From the NCBI RefSeq assembly GCF_025452195.1, contig NZ_CP104973.1:992001-1056000 (forward strand): DNA of 64,000 nucleotides. The letters are read 5' to 3'. Source of the stretch: Phyllobacterium zundukense (GTDB taxonomy: Bacteria; Pseudomonadota; Alphaproteobacteria; Rhizobiales; Rhizobiaceae). Below the pieces are notes generated by a model, which made no database searches, was not told the DNA's origin, and worked only from the letters and a program-made list of their open reading frames with translations. Both the position numbers and the translations under genes were made by a program. Of this stretch, positions 10,629 through 22,502 are shown piece by piece (the first letter of the stretch is position 1; each line of letters opens with the position of its first letter).

Positions 10629-11567
10629 TCACGGCAGGCGTGCAACGCGTTCGGTCAAGAGATCGAAGAAACCTTCATCGTCGACATGGCGGATATAGAG
10701 CGCGTTCTTGGGGCGATGGGTCACCCCCCACCAATCGACAACGGTCATGCCGAGCGTCAATTCGTTCGTGGCGTCGACGACGACGTTGCAATGCCTGCCT
10801 CGATAGAGCTCAGGTTTCAGCACGTAGGCGATGACATTCGGATCATGCAGCGGACCGCCATCCCGGCCGTATTTTTCCTCGTCAAACCGTTCGAAGAATT
10901 CCAGAAGGGCAACGGAGGCATCCCCGGCCTTTGTCCCCATTGCCCGGAAACGCTCGATACGCTTGGCGGTTGTCAGCGTCTTGTGTGTTACGTCGAGCGG
11001 CAGGATGACCACGGGAACGTCTGACCTGAGCACGATCTGCGCCGCATGCGGATCCACATAGATATTGAACTCCGCCGTCGGTGTAATGTTGCCGCCTTCG
11101 AAGAACCCGCCGCCCATGAGGACGATTTCCTGGATACGGGGTGCAAGCTCCGGGGCGCGAATCAGGACTTGTGCAATGTTGGTGAGGGGTCCAAGTGCGC
11201 AGAGCGTAACGCTTCCCGTTTCTTCCTTGCGCAAGGTCTCGATGATGAAATCGACCGCGTGCTGATCTTGCAGCAGCATCGCCGGTTCCGGCAGATCAGG
11301 GCCGTCAAGCCCCGTCTTTCCGTGCACGTGCTCGGCCGTGACCAGCGGGCGCATCAAGGGGCGATCGGCGCCGGCGAAAACGCGCGCGTCAGGGCGGCCG
11401 GCAAGCTCGCAGATCTTGCGTGCGTTCAATTCGGTCAAAGCCAGTGACACATTGCCGGCGACAACCGTCACTCCGAGGACTTCCAGTTCCGGGCTGGCGA
11501 ACGCCAGAAGGATTGCGAGAGCATCGTCTTGGCCGGGATCGGTGTCGATTATGATTTTACGCGTCAT
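10629..11567 (-). CDS. Nucleoside hydrolase (inosine-uridine preferring family)
   Basis: 312 residues, normal for the family. The N-terminal IIIDTDPGQDDALAIL is the calcium-binding DTDPGxDD signature, and VLMGGGF plus EFNIYVDPHAA are further active-site segments. It cleaves the N-glycosidic bond of nucleosides for salvage. It is monocistronic; the exact base preference cannot be read from the sequence. Confidence 0.92.
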   Translation of the reverse strand: MTRKIIIDTDPGQDDALAILLAFASPELEVLGVTVVAGNVSLALTELNARKICELAGRPDARVFAGADRPLMRPLVTAEHVHGKTGLDGPDLPEPAMLLQDQHAVDFIIETLRKEETGSVTLCALGPLTNIAQVLIRAPELAPRIQEIVLMGGGFFEGGNITPTAEFNIYVDPHAAQIVLRSDVPVVILPLDVTHKTLTTAKRIERFRAMGTKAGDASVALLEFFERFDEEKYGRDGGPLHDPNVIAYVLKPELYRGRHCNVVVDATNELTLGMTVVDWWGVTHRPKNALYIRHVDDEGFFDLLTERVARLP

Positions 11568-11701
11568 TTCTTACTTTCTTTAGGCCTTAAACCGGCACTC
11601 TCTTGAAGTCTGCAGTTCAATCGCCATATCAATGAACAGAAGTGAAATGCCTTAACATCACGGGTTTTGCTTTTAGGTCGCTTTTCTCAAGGACTGCACA
11701 A

Positions 11702-12124
11702 ATGACACGAATGACACCGTTTTCAAGCCCCCTGTTGCTTGGTTTCGATTCGATGGAAAAGACGCTGGAGCGTATCGCCAAGTCCGGCGACGGCTATCCG
11801 CCTTACAATATCGAGCGCATCCGCGGCAACAATGACCGTGAACAGCTTCGAATTATTCTCGCCGTTGCGGGCTTCTCCAATGACGATCTCGAAGTGACCA
11901 CGGAAGACAATCAGCTGATCATTCGCGGCAGGCAGGCCGAAGAAGAGACCCGCGAATATCTGCATCGTGGTATTGCCGCACGTCAGTTCCAGCGCATCTT
12001 CGTTCTTGCCGATGGAATGCGCGTCAGCGCCGCCGCTTTGAAGAATGGGCTTCTGTCGATCGATCTCGACCGGCCGGAACCCGAACGACTGGTCAAGCGC
12101 ATCAATATTGCGGTTCAGGACTAG
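11702..12124 (+). CDS. Small heat-shock protein, Hsp20 (IbpA-like)
   Basis: 140 residues from ATG 11702 with AAGGA upstream. The alpha-crystallin domain spans about 35-130, with the conserved end motif LKNGLLSIDLDRP. It is an ATP-independent holdase that binds unfolding proteins. The following DUF1150 gene is its usual rhizobial partner. Heat control is likely, but I could not identify a ROSE thermometer with confidence. Confidence 0.92.
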   Translation: MTRMTPFSSPLLLGFDSMEKTLERIAKSGDGYPPYNIERIRGNNDREQLRIILAVAGFSNDDLEVTTEDNQLIIRGRQAEEETREYLHRGIAARQFQRIFVLADGMRVSAAALKNGLLSIDLDRPEPERLVKRINIAVQD

Positions 12125-12125
12125 C

Positions 12126-12240
12126 CCCATGATCCCAAAATCATGTCGATTTTGGACAGGATCATGGGTAGTTGAAAGTGCTACTTCGACCTTTACGCGT
12201 CCAAGCGGACGCGCGGCGCAGTAGAAGCTCTAACTGGACG
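12126..12240. repeat. Palindromic repeat region between hsp20 and DUF1150
   Basis: The arms CCCATGATCC and GGATCATGGG (12127-12169) enclose an inner pair CAAAATC/GATTTTG, forming a long stem. Further on is the common rhizobial intergenic string ACGCGTCCAAGCGGACGCG. It may act as a terminator or mRNA stabiliser between the two genes. Confidence 0.6.
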
Positions 12241-12277
12241 GGGCCTAAGAATGGACTGTCCGAACATGGAGGCTATT

Positions 12278-12535
12278 ATGCAAACCACCGATCACAAGAA
12301 TCTCCTGACCGAGCTTGAATTTGCGCGCCTTGGCGCTGGCCAGGTGGCTTATATGCGCAAGGTCAAAACCGATGACCTTGCTACGAGTTTCCCGGCGCTC
12401 CCGCCGATGACGCCGGGCGTCGAACTCTGGGCGCTTTTTGCGGCCAATGGCGAGCCGATCGTGCTTTCCGATGAACGTGACAATGTGCTTGTCGGCGCGC
12501 AGGAACACGAATTGCGCACCGTGATGCTGCAGTAG
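12278..12535 (+). CDS. DUF1150 protein
   Basis: 85 residues from ATG 12278, chosen because GGAGG sits six bases upstream; an earlier in-frame ATG at 12251 would place that site inside the coding region. It resembles DUF1150, a small alphaproteobacterial family usually encoded after hsp20. PALPPMTPGVELWALFAANG is the most family-like segment. The function is unknown. Confidence 0.85.
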   Translation: MQTTDHKNLLTELEFARLGAGQVAYMRKVKTDDLATSFPALPPMTPGVELWALFAANGEPIVLSDERDNVLVGAQEHELRTVMLQ

Positions 12536-12690
12536 TCAATCAATGCGCGTGGTTCGGCGTTTTTGCCGGGCCACGCATATGTACTTCGGCGCGGCAACGC
12601 GCCGCGAACTTTGAGCTCCATTCCCCTTTGCGCGGGCAACAAAAGGCATTAAACAGCATTTGTTGCCCGCTTGCATTTTAGGAGAGCTCG

Positions 12691-13659
12691 ATGACAATCA
12701 TCAAGCCAAAACTCGTCACCGTTTTCGGAGGCTCCGGCTTTATCGGTCGTCATGTCGTGCGTGCGCTGACCAAGCGCGGCTACCGCGTTCGCGTTGCCGT
12801 CCGTCATCCCGATCTGGCTTTCCATTTGCAGCCGCTTGGCGGCGTCGGCCAGATCCAGGCCGTACAGGCAAATCTGCGTAACCGCGCTTCAGTGGATCGT
12901 GCCGTAGCGGGCTCCGACCACGTGATCAACCTTGTCGGGCTGCTGTTCGAAGGCGGCAAGCAGAAGTTCAGCGCGGTGCACGATTTCGGTGCTCGTGCCG
13001 TCGCCGAAGCGGCCCGTGCAGCGGGCGTCCCCCTTACCCACATGTCGGCGATTGGCGCCGATCCCCGCTCTCATTCCGCCTATGCCAGCACCAAGGGCCG
13101 CGCCGAGGTAGCCGTGCACGATACGCTACCGGACGCCATCATTATTCGCCCGTCGATCGTCTTCGGCCCTGAAGATAGTTTCTTCAATAAATTTGCCGGC
13201 ATGGCGCGTATTTCGCCCTTCCTGCCGCTGATCGGCGGCGGCCATACCAGGTTCCAGCCGGTCTATGTCGGTGATGTCGCCGATGTCTTTGCACGTTCCG
13301 TCGATGGCACCTTGCAGCCGGGCAAAGTCTACGAACTTGGCGGCGGTGAAGTCTTGACGTTCAAGCAGTGCCTCGAAGAAATGCTGCGTGTCATTGGCCG
13401 CAAGCGTATGTTCGTATCGATCCCGTTCTGGATCGCCAAGATTCAGGGCTCTATCCTTGGCTATCTGCCAAAGCCACCACTGACAAGGGATCAGGTCTTG
13501 CTCCTGCAGCACGACAACGTGGTTTCGAACGCTGCGAAGGAAGAAGGGCGCACGCTCGAGGGCCTTGGAATCCGGCCGCAGACGATCGAGACGATCCTGC
13601 CGTCCTATCTCTGGCGTTTCCGGAGCCACGGACAATATTCCAGCCATACACCCGCCTGA
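12691..13659 (+). CDS. NAD(P)-binding epimerase-like protein, complex I NDUFA9 subfamily
   Basis: 322 residues of an extended SDR fold. VFGGSGFIGRHVVRALTKRG is the nucleotide-binding motif; SAIGADPRSHSAYASTKG holds the Tyr/Lys region but not a strict YxxxK. This subgroup is related to the NDUFA9 accessory subunit of respiratory complex I. Whether it works with NADH dehydrogenase here is inference. GGAGAGCTCG precedes the start. Confidence 0.87.
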   Translation: MTIIKPKLVTVFGGSGFIGRHVVRALTKRGYRVRVAVRHPDLAFHLQPLGGVGQIQAVQANLRNRASVDRAVAGSDHVINLVGLLFEGGKQKFSAVHDFGARAVAEAARAAGVPLTHMSAIGADPRSHSAYASTKGRAEVAVHDTLPDAIIIRPSIVFGPEDSFFNKFAGMARISPFLPLIGGGHTRFQPVYVGDVADVFARSVDGTLQPGKVYELGGGEVLTFKQCLEEMLRVIGRKRMFVSIPFWIAKIQGSILGYLPKPPLTRDQVLLLQHDNVVSNAAKEEGRTLEGLGIRPQTIETILPSYLWRFRSHGQYSSHTPA

Positions 13660-13681
13660 GGCTTGATCATTGGGCGCTGAG

Positions 13682-13799
13682 ATTCAGGTCAGGACGCGCC
13701 GAAAATGGTGGTTTTCGAGACCCGGAGCGCAGTGAAGTTTTGGGTTCATGAGCACCGGATCGCAGAAGAGCGCCATTCGCAGGCCGTCCTGGCGTGAAT
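13682..13799. repeat. Palindromic repeat family B, degenerate copy
   Basis: Contains the family core GGTTTTCGAGACCCGGAGCG and GAGCACCGGATCGCAGAA, flanked by the inverted arms TCAGGTCAGGACG and CGTCCTGGCGTGA. It lies between the converging NDUFA9-like and uppP genes. Better copies are at 17796-17941 and 27096-27240. Confidence 0.75.
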
Positions 13800-13803
13800 A
13801 TCA

Positions 13804-14610
13804 TCACCGCGTCAAAATCAGCGCGACCAGTCCGAGCGTCCCGACGACGAGCCGCCACCATGCGAACAATGCAAAGCCGTGGCGCGAGACATAGTCCAGC
13901 AGAAAGCGGACGACGAAGACGCCCGAGATGAACGCCGCGATAAATCCTACAAAGATCAGCGACGCATCGTTGAAGGTCAGTATGTGACGGTTTTTGAAGA
14001 GATCATAGGCGAAGGCGCCGGCCATTGTCGGCATTGCCAGGAAGAATGAAAATTCGGCTGCCGAGCGCTTGTCTGTTCCCAGCAGCAGGGCTCCAACGAT
14101 TGTCGCCCCGGAACGCGACGTACCGGGAATCATGGCAAAACACTGGATCAAGCCGATCTTGAAACAGAGACCCAGCGGATAATCCATGACATTGGTATAG
14201 CGCGGCTTCAGTTCGACCCGGTCGACCCAGAGCAGGATCAGCCCGCCGATGATGAGCATCACGCAGATCAGCATGGGCGATTCAAACAGCACGGTCTTGA
14301 TGACGTCATGGGCGAGCGCCCCGACGACTGCTGCCGGGAGGAAGGCGATAAGCACGCCAGCGACGAAACGGCGGGCTTTCGGATCGGTTGGAAGATCGCG
14401 CGCGATCTTCACGAGGCGGCCGAAATAGACGCTGAGGATCGCCAGGATAGCACCGAGCTGGATCAACACCTCGAATGTCTTGCCGTTCGATTCGAAGCCT
14501 AGAAAATGCCCCGCGAGCAACAGATGCCCAGTCGATGATACCGGCAGGAATTCGGTTATTCCTTCCAGCAAGCCAAGGAAGAGGGCTTCGACAATCGTCT
14601 GTGTTTCCAT
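13804..14610 (-). CDS. uppP: Undecaprenyl-diphosphatase UppP (BacA)
   Basis: 268 residues, about eight membrane segments. The family signatures [15 protein letters not shown] (about 15-29) and [17 protein letters not shown] (about 168-184) are intact. It recycles the undecaprenyl carrier lipid for peptidoglycan synthesis in the inner membrane and confers bacitracin tolerance. Confidence 0.95.
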   Translation of the reverse strand: METQTIVEALFLGLLEGITEFLPVSSTGHLLLAGHFLGFESNGKTFEVLIQLGAILAILSVYFGRLVKIARDLPTDPKARRFVAGVLIAFLPAAVVGALAHDVIKTVLFESPMLICVMLIIGGLILLWVDRVELKPRYTNVMDYPLGLCFKIGLIQCFAMIPGTSRSGATIVGALLLGTDKRSAAEFSFFLAMPTMAGAFAYDLFKNRHILTFNDASLIFVGFIAAFISGVFVVRFLLDYVSRHGFALFAWWRLVVGTLGLVALILTR

Positions 14611-14779
14611 AATTACCGCTTTCTTGATGGGTGCCGGCTGGGAGAACCGGCTGTTGGTGAAATCCTGTTTACTTGTCTCGTGCTAGTGTTGCGCCTATAG
14701 GTTTGACGCAGGTCCGACGCGGCTGTCGCGAGACGACGGTGCGGATAAAATACCAGTTTGAAAGATTTACCAATCTGCC

Positions 14780-15472
14780 ATGTTGACGCTCTTCCATCAT
14801 CCCATGTCCACCGGCTCGCGCTATACCCGGCTTATCCTCAATGAATATGACATTGAAGTGGAGCTGATCGAAGAAAACAGCTGGGCACGGCGCAAGGAGT
14901 TTCTGGCGCTCAACCCGGCGGGAACCCTGCCCGTACTCCTGGCGGAAGGCGATGTTCCGGTTTCAGGGGCTTCCGTGATCGCCGAATACATCGATGAAAC
15001 CCGCGGCGCACTCAAGCGCAGCCGCCGGTTGTTTCCTGAAGATTCGCTCAACCGTGCCGAAGTACGGCGGCTGGTCGACTGGTTCCTTACAAAGCTGGAA
15101 AATGAAGTGACCCGGCACATGGCACGTGAACGCATCTTCAAATTGCACATGACCGCCGAACAGGGCGGTGGAGCGCCGGATTCGGGCGCTATTCGTGCTG
15201 CCCGTACCAATATTACCCAGCACATGAAATATATCGACTGGCTGACGGCCACGCGCAACTGGCTGGCCGGACCGGCCCCGAGCTATGCGGACATGTCGGC
15301 CGCGGCTTCGATCTCGATTCTCGACTATCTTGGCGAAATCAAATGGGGCGATTATAAAGCGGCGCGCGACTGGTACACGCGGATGAAATCGCGTCCGTCG
15401 TTCCGGCCATTGTTGTCGGATCGGGTGCGCGGCTTGCCGCCTTCGTCGCATTATGGCGATCTGGATTTTTAA
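14780..15472 (+). CDS. Glutathione S-transferase family protein
   Basis: 230 residues. The thioredoxin-like N-terminal domain has the start MLTLFHHPMSTGSRYTR and NPAGTLPVL with the conserved cis-proline, followed by VSGASVIAEYIDE (glutathione-binding region). The all-helical C-terminal domain follows from about residue 90. The substrate is unknown. Confidence 0.9.
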   Translation: MLTLFHHPMSTGSRYTRLILNEYDIEVELIEENSWARRKEFLALNPAGTLPVLLAEGDVPVSGASVIAEYIDETRGALKRSRRLFPEDSLNRAEVRRLVDWFLTKLENEVTRHMARERIFKLHMTAEQGGGAPDSGAIRAARTNITQHMKYIDWLTATRNWLAGPAPSYADMSAAASISILDYLGEIKWGDYKAARDWYTRMKSRPSFRPLLSDRVRGLPPSSHYGDLDF

Positions 15473-15524
15473 TTGACCTCCAAATAATCCTTTTAGTCGA
15501 TCCATCCGTGATCTTTGAATCTCA

Positions 15525-15721
15525 ACCTCTCCGTCATCCTCGGGCTTGACCCGAGGACCCACGGCCAGGAAGTGCTTTCATAACAGCTTGCGCGGCGCGT
15601 TCCAGATGGCTATCCCTCAATCAACTCTTATAGCGCTCTCTGGATTTCCTCGCAGTTTTCCAAGACAGTGGCGCTCCTCTGCCATGGGTCCTCGGGTCAA
15701 GCCCGAGGATTACGGAGAGGT
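15525..15721. repeat. 197-bp element with 37-bp inverted arms
   Basis: The arm at 15525-15561 (CCTCGGGCTTGACCCGAGGA within it) is repeated inverted at 15685-15721 with one mismatch. Each arm is itself a small palindrome. This string is a widespread intergenic repeat in Rhizobiales genomes. It separates the GST and queG genes; no gene lies inside. Confidence 0.8.
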
Positions 15722-15771
15722 GGGTGCTTACGAAAACAGAGAGACGGCGGTCTCTGACAAGGTTCATGCAA

Positions 15772-16913
<1,142 letters not shown>

Positions 16914-16914
<1 letters not shown>

Positions 16915-17783
16915 TGAATATTTTTCTCTTCGGTGCCGGATACTCGGCGCGAGCCTTTGCCAAAGTCATCGATGGTCAAGCGGATTTCATCGGCGGGACG
17001 ACGCGCGATAGCGCCAAATTTTCAGATCTCAAGAAGGATGGCATCACGCCGTTCCTGTTTCACGGTACCCATGCCTCACAGGAGATCGTCGATGTTCTCG
17101 CCGGTGTCACGCATCTCGTCATCTCGACGTCACCCGGGCAGAGCGGCGATCCGGTGCTGGCACAGTTTGGCAAGACCATTCGGCACGCCATGCCCAAGCT
17201 GCAATGGATCGGCTATCTTTCCACCGTTGGCGTCTATGGCAATCATGGCGGTGCATGGGTCGACGAGACTACACCATGCCACCCGCTTTCCGCCCGTTCC
17301 ACCGAACGTGTCGCCGCCGAGCAGGGCTGGCAGCAACTGGCCGATGAGCGCGGTGTTCCGCTCGCTATCCTGAGGCTTGCCGGCATTTACGGGCCGGGAC
17401 GCAACGCTTTCGTCAATCTCGCCAACGGCAGCGCGCGCCGGCTGAACAAAAGCGGGCAGGTGTTCAACCGTATCCATGTCGATGATATTGCCGGTGCACT
17501 GGTTTTTCTCAGCCTGCGCAATGAGGCCGGCGTTTTCAACATAACGGATGATGAACCTGCACCGCCGCAGGACGTCGTCGCCTATGCGGCGGAGCTGATG
17601 GGCGTCGAACCGCCGGAAGAGGCCGATTTCGATACAGCACCGCTGACGCCGATGGCACGCTCGTTCTACGGCGAGAACAAACGCGTTTCCAATAAGCGCA
17701 TCAAGGCGCTCGGCTTTTCCTTCCGCTATCCCGATTACGGCACCGCCTTTGCCACCATGTGGCGCGATGGCAGCTGGAAATAG
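16914..17783 (+). CDS. NAD-dependent epimerase/dehydratase family protein (YeeZ-like)
   Basis: 289 residues from ATG 16914, which shares its A with the queG stop codon. The Rossmann motif is FLFGAGYSARAFA rather than the usual GxxGxxG, as in YeeZ-type proteins. YLSTVGVYGNHGG and LRLAGIYGPGR are the usual SDR segments. The substrate is unknown. Confidence 0.85.
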
Positions 17784-17795
17784 CGCCGCTGGCGC

Positions 17796-17938
17796 TAGAG
17801 ACCGTTTTGAGAATTCAGCCTGACGAGGCAGCTGGTGCGGTTTTCGAGAACCGGAGCGCAGTGGACTTTTGGGTCCATGAGCACCGGAAGCGCAGAAAAT
17901 CGCATTGGATGCTCGTCAGGGTGGATTGGCAAAGGTCT

Positions 17939-17941
<3 letters not shown>
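17796..17941. repeat. Palindromic repeat family B, complete copy
   Basis: 146 bp with ends TAGAGACC and GGTCTCTA and inner arms AGCCTGACGA / TCGTCAGG. The core reads CGGTTTTCGAGAACCGGAGC and GAGCACCGGAAGCGCAGAAA. The right-hand CTA is the TAG stop codon of the alcohol dehydrogenase on the minus strand. The same core occurs at 13682-13799 and 27096-27240. Confidence 0.85.
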
Positions 17942-18979
<1,038 letters not shown>

Positions 18980-19106
18980 GGCGATGTTCCGTTCGAATCA
19001 ATGTGAGGTCCGCATTGCTATATTGCGACTTTCCCGCGAATCTGGCCATCATAAAGCCCCGATCCGAAGCATAAATTCGCCAAGGTCACTTGTGGGGACA
19101 GCGATC

Positions 19107-20120
19107 ATGAAATCGAAAACCCTGTTGCGTCTCGCCCTCGGCGCACTCATTTCGTTCACCAGCACCATCGATGCCATTGCCGTGGATGGTCCTGCCAAGC
19201 AATTGTTCGGAGCACAGAGCCTTCCGACCGTCAGTGCACCTCAATCGGCGGGTTTTTACTCCAAAGGCTGTCTTGCAGGCGGTGTCGCGTTGCCCGTGGA
19301 TGGACCGGCCTGGCAAGTTATGCGCCTGTCGCGCAATCGCCGCTGGGGACATCCGCGCATGATCGCCCTCCTGGAAAGGCTGGCGCGCGATGCCGCGACG
19401 AAGGATGGTTGGCCGGGTCTGCTCGTGGGCGACATATCGCAGCCGCGCGGTGGCCCGATGCTGACCGGACATGCCTCGCATCAGGTGGGACTGGACGCCG
19501 ATATCTGGCTGACGCCGATGCCGAAACAGCGCTTTACCGACGATCAGCGTGAGAATGTGGCAGCAACCTCCATGCTCAAGGGCGACACACTCTATGTCGA
19601 TCCGGACAGATGGACCCAGTCACGAACGGCGCTTCTGAAACGCGCTGCCAGCTACCCCGAAGTCGAACGCATTTTCGTACACCCCGGCATCAAGAAGAAG
19701 CTGTGCGACAGTGTTCAGGGCGATCGCAGCTGGATGGCGAAGGTCCGGCCCTACTGGGGACATTATTACCATTTCCATGTGCGTATAAAATGCCAGCCGG
19801 GATCACCCAATTGCAAGCCGCAGGAGCCGATCGGTGCCGATGACGGTTGTGGCAAGTCGCTGGCGTGGTGGTTTACGGATGAGCCGTGGAAAAAGGCACC
19901 CGAACCTGCCAAACCCAAGAAGCCGAAGGTGACAATGCTCTCCGATCTGCCGAAGGCTTGCGCGATGATCCTCAACGCGCCAGGGCCGAAATCGGTTGAT
20001 CAAGTGACCTACGGCGCAGGTGCGAAAGTTGCGCAGCCTGCTGCGGCGGGAACTCCGGCAACGGCCTATGCCCCGGAAGGCGGCGATTTGCCGGAAGACG
20101 TGCCGGCGCAAGGTCAATGA
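19107..20120 (+). CDS. mepA: Penicillin-insensitive murein endopeptidase MepA
   Basis: 337 residues from ATG 19107. The N-terminus MKSKTLLRLALGALISFTS is a Sec signal peptide. Zinc ligands appear in GHASHQVGLDADIW and HYYHFHVRI. It cleaves D-Ala-mDAP cross-links of peptidoglycan in the periplasm. The C-terminal tail (from about 285) is proline- and alanine-rich and probably disordered. Confidence 0.93.
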   Translation: MKSKTLLRLALGALISFTSTIDAIAVDGPAKQLFGAQSLPTVSAPQSAGFYSKGCLAGGVALPVDGPAWQVMRLSRNRRWGHPRMIALLERLARDAATKDGWPGLLVGDISQPRGGPMLTGHASHQVGLDADIWLTPMPKQRFTDDQRENVAATSMLKGDTLYVDPDRWTQSRTALLKRAASYPEVERIFVHPGIKKKLCDSVQGDRSWMAKVRPYWGHYYHFHVRIKCQPGSPNCKPQEPIGADDGCGKSLAWWFTDEPWKKAPEPAKPKKPKVTMLSDLPKACAMILNAPGPKSVDQVTYGAGAKVAQPAAAGTPATAYAPEGGDLPEDVPAQGQ

Positions 20121-20205
20121 CCACCAAAAAAGGCGAAATTTACCGCGTTGGGATTTTCTTTTGGTAGAGATTGTGTCCAGTATCTTCTTTTACGAGGAAG
20201 ATATT

Positions 20206-20283
20206 ATGAGAGATTTTTATTCAAGTCTAACAACTCGCTGGCCTGATTATCTGGCTGAGGTCAGCTCGGCGTGCAACTCATGA
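20206..20283 (+). CDS. Micro-ORF, 25-residue peptide
   Basis: ATG 20206 is preceded by GAGGAAG at a good distance. The 25-residue product begins MRDFYSSLTTRWPDYL. Its TGA overlaps the next start (ATGA at 20280-20283), so it may be a leader peptide coupling translation. It matches nothing I recognise. Confidence 0.5.
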   Translation: MRDFYSSLTTRWPDYLAEVSSACNS

Positions 20284-20507
20284 CTGCCAGTGAGATCGAA
20301 CGGATCAAACTTCGAGCCAACTTCATCAATGGACTGGCAATCGGTGTAGTCCTGATCGGCGTATTCACTCCAATCACGCGCGCCGCATATGATCCGGTTA
20401 TGAAGGGCGATGTTTTCCTGTTCATGGCGCTGTCGGCGGGGGTGTGCCTTGTGCTTGGGGTTGTCCTCCATTACTATGCAACACGCCATCTGAGCGAGAT
20501 GCTATAA
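20280..20507 (+). CDS. Small two-helix membrane protein
   Basis: 75 residues from ATG 20280, the ATGA overlap with the preceding micro-ORF. Two hydrophobic helices are visible: LAIGVVLIGVFTPI and LFMALSAGVCLVLGVVL. The stop codon TAA shares its last base with the next ATG. The function is unknown; the three linked small genes suggest a membrane micro-complex. Confidence 0.65.
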   Translation: MTASEIERIKLRANFINGLAIGVVLIGVFTPITRAAYDPVMKGDVFLFMALSAGVCLVLGVVLHYYATRHLSEML

Positions 20508-20593
20508 TGACCATATACAATTATCTATCTTTGTTGATTCCGATCGTTGCTGTGGCTGCGGTGCTTGCGGCCTTGCATCTGCAGAAGCATTAA
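20507..20593 (+). CDS. 28-residue single-span membrane peptide
   Basis: Begins at the TAATG overlap and reads MTIYNYLSLLIPIVAVAAV... ending in HLQKH. One hydrophobic helix fills most of it and the end is basic, as in many small membrane peptides. It is the third of three overlapping micro-genes. It is too short for ordinary gene callers. Confidence 0.5.
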   Translation: MTIYNYLSLLIPIVAVAAVLAALHLQKH

Positions 20594-20704
20594 TCGCCGT
20601 CGGGCAGATAATTCAACTTCGAACTACCTCCGGCCTTTTCATGCTGTCATGAATTGAGTATAGGGTTTCAATCGATTTAGGGTTGGACCCGATACAGAGT
20701 TTTC

Positions 20705-21154
20705 ATGACACAGCCATTTCGCCTCGCGTTGATCGCGCATGACCAGAAAAAGGACGACATGGTGGATTTTGCCCGCACCTATGAAAGGTTGCTTGCTCCT
20801 TGCACGATCGTCGCCACAGGTACGACGGGCGGGCTCGTTCAGGATGCTTGCCCTTCGCTGACCATCGCGCGAGTGAAGAGCGGACCGCTCGGCGGCGACC
20901 AGCAGATCGGCGCACTGATTGCCGAGGGGAAGATCGACGGATTGATTTTCTTTGTCGACCCGCTGTCTCCAATGCCGCATGATGTCGACGTCAAGGCGCT
21001 GATGCGGCTCGCAAGCGTCTACGATATTCCGATGGCCTTGAATCGGGCGACAGCCGAGGTTCTGGTGCAAAAGCGAGGTTTGCTGCGCGATGACGCAGCG
21101 GAAAATACACTTACTGCGCCGCGCGCTCTGAACGACACGCAAAGGTCGCAGTAA
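20705..21154 (+). CDS. mgsA: Methylglyoxal synthase
   Basis: 149 residues. It converts dihydroxyacetone phosphate to methylglyoxal as a glycolytic bypass. [13 protein letters not shown] carries the early HDxKK motif, ATGTTGGL is phosphate-binding, and [10 protein letters not shown] and [14 protein letters not shown] contain the catalytic aspartates. It lies upstream of glucokinase. Confidence 0.95.
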   Translation: MTQPFRLALIAHDQKKDDMVDFARTYERLLAPCTIVATGTTGGLVQDACPSLTIARVKSGPLGGDQQIGALIAEGKIDGLIFFVDPLSPMPHDVDVKALMRLASVYDIPMALNRATAEVLVQKRGLLRDDAAENTLTAPRALNDTQRSQ

Positions 21155-21175
21155 CACTAAAATAGGGAAGCGATA

Positions 21176-22204
21176 ATGGTTACACAGGCAGATACCGACC
21201 ACATCATGAAGTTTCCGATCCTGGTTGGTGACATCGGTGGTACCAATGCGCGATTTGCCATTCTGGTCGACGCTTATGCGGACCCGAAGGAATTTCCGGT
21301 TTTGCAGACCGCCGATTATCCGACCATCGACGAGGCGATCCAGAACGCCATTCTCGACCATACCTCAATCCAGCCGCGTTCGGCGGTCCTCGCCATCGCC
21401 GGTCCGGTGGAAGGCGACGAAATCGATCTCACCAATTGCGCGTGGGTGGTCAAGCCGCACCAGATGATGGAGACACTCGGCCTGCGCGATATCACCGTGC
21501 TCAACGATTTCGAAGCGCAGGCGCTCGCCGTCGTGTCGCTAGAACCCAAGCATCTGGAAAAACTCGGCGGCGGTGCAGGCGATCCGCATGGCAGCCGCGC
21601 CGTGCTCGGACCCGGCACCGGCCTTGGCGTCGCCGGCATGGTCCGCGCACGCTCGAGCTGGGTCCCGGTTCCCGGCGAAGGCGGCCACGTGGATATGGGG
21701 CCACGCACGCCACGCGATCTCGAGATCTTCCCGCATCTCGAGCATATCGAGGGGCGCATCTCGGGCGAACAGCTGCTCTGCGGCCGTGGTCTGCAGAATA
21801 TCTATCGCGCGATCTGCAAGGTTAACGGTACCGATGCGACACTGCAGACGCCAGCCGATATCACTTCGGCCGGCCTTTCCGGAGAATCCGCTGAGGCCAA
21901 GGAAACCCTGGCGCTATTTGTCATCTATCTCGGCCGCCTTGCCGGTGATTTCGCCCTGACGTTCATAGCCCGCGGCGGCGTTTACCTCGCCGGCGGCATC
22001 GTCCAGAAGATCATCGAACCGTTGAAGGATCCGGCTTTTCGCCAAGCTTTCGAGGACAAGGCACCGCATGGAGAGATCCTGCGTGAGACGCCGGTTTATG
22101 TCATTACCCATCCGCTCGCGGCGCTCAGCGGCCTATCCGCGTTCGCGCGGACACCGACCCGCTTTGGGGTTTCCATCGAGGGACGGCGCTGGCGACGCGA
22201 CTAG
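21176..22204 (+). CDS. glk: Glucokinase
   Basis: 342 residues from ATG 21176 (GGGAAG upstream; ATG 21206 is a possible later start). [14 protein letters not shown] is the ATP phosphate-binding motif; [12 protein letters not shown] and [12 protein letters not shown] are sugar-binding segments typical of the Glk family. It phosphorylates glucose with ATP. Its TAG stop begins the string TAGCGTTTTTCATGCC, which resembles the end of a palindromic element seen at 38711. Confidence 0.95.
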   Translation: MVTQADTDHIMKFPILVGDIGGTNARFAILVDAYADPKEFPVLQTADYPTIDEAIQNAILDHTSIQPRSAVLAIAGPVEGDEIDLTNCAWVVKPHQMMETLGLRDITVLNDFEAQALAVVSLEPKHLEKLGGGAGDPHGSRAVLGPGTGLGVAGMVRARSSWVPVPGEGGHVDMGPRTPRDLEIFPHLEHIEGRISGEQLLCGRGLQNIYRAICKVNGTDATLQTPADITSAGLSGESAEAKETLALFVIYLGRLAGDFALTFIARGGVYLAGGIVQKIIEPLKDPAFRQAFEDKAPHGEILRETPVYVITHPLAALSGLSAFARTPTRFGVSIEGRRWRRD

Positions 22205-22499
22205 CGTTTTTCATGCCTAAATAGAATTGTCTCGCCGGAGATGATTCGTTCGGGGCTAGCGAAGCCAATTGAAACGCCAGTTTCGGTTGCCAACAAGCCT
22301 TGGAGCGAATGACGTCGTTCGCGCCAATTCCGCCTCTGCGCCGCCATACGAGCCTTTGCAAAAAAATACGTCAACCTCGTATTTACTTCTATGTTTCTGT
22401 ATGTTCTCATTAACATGAGACGTTTACTTATATTTCTGTCTCAGACGCCGCCCTTTTATAACTATACTTTAGTATTATTGTGATTTTTACCAAGGAGAT
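22202..22499. promoter_or_regulatory. Region upstream of the lasso operon: partial repeat, palindromes and a candidate promoter
   Basis: The first part carries CATGCCTAAATAG, shared with repeats at 38717 and in inverted form at 44613. A hairpin sequence GCGAATGACGTCGTTCGC lies at 22305-22322. The DNA then becomes A+T-rich. A perfect inverted repeat TCTCAT-TAAC-ATGAGA is at 22405-22420, and TATACT at 22463-22468 is a plausible -10 box. The -35 box is weak, so the promoter call is tentative. Confidence 0.4.
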
Positions 22500-22502
22500 A
22501 TG

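Noticed and set aside
11642..11701. ROSE-type RNA thermometer before hsp20
   Set aside because: A TTGCT string and AAGGA are present, but I could not build the conserved final hairpin with confidence.
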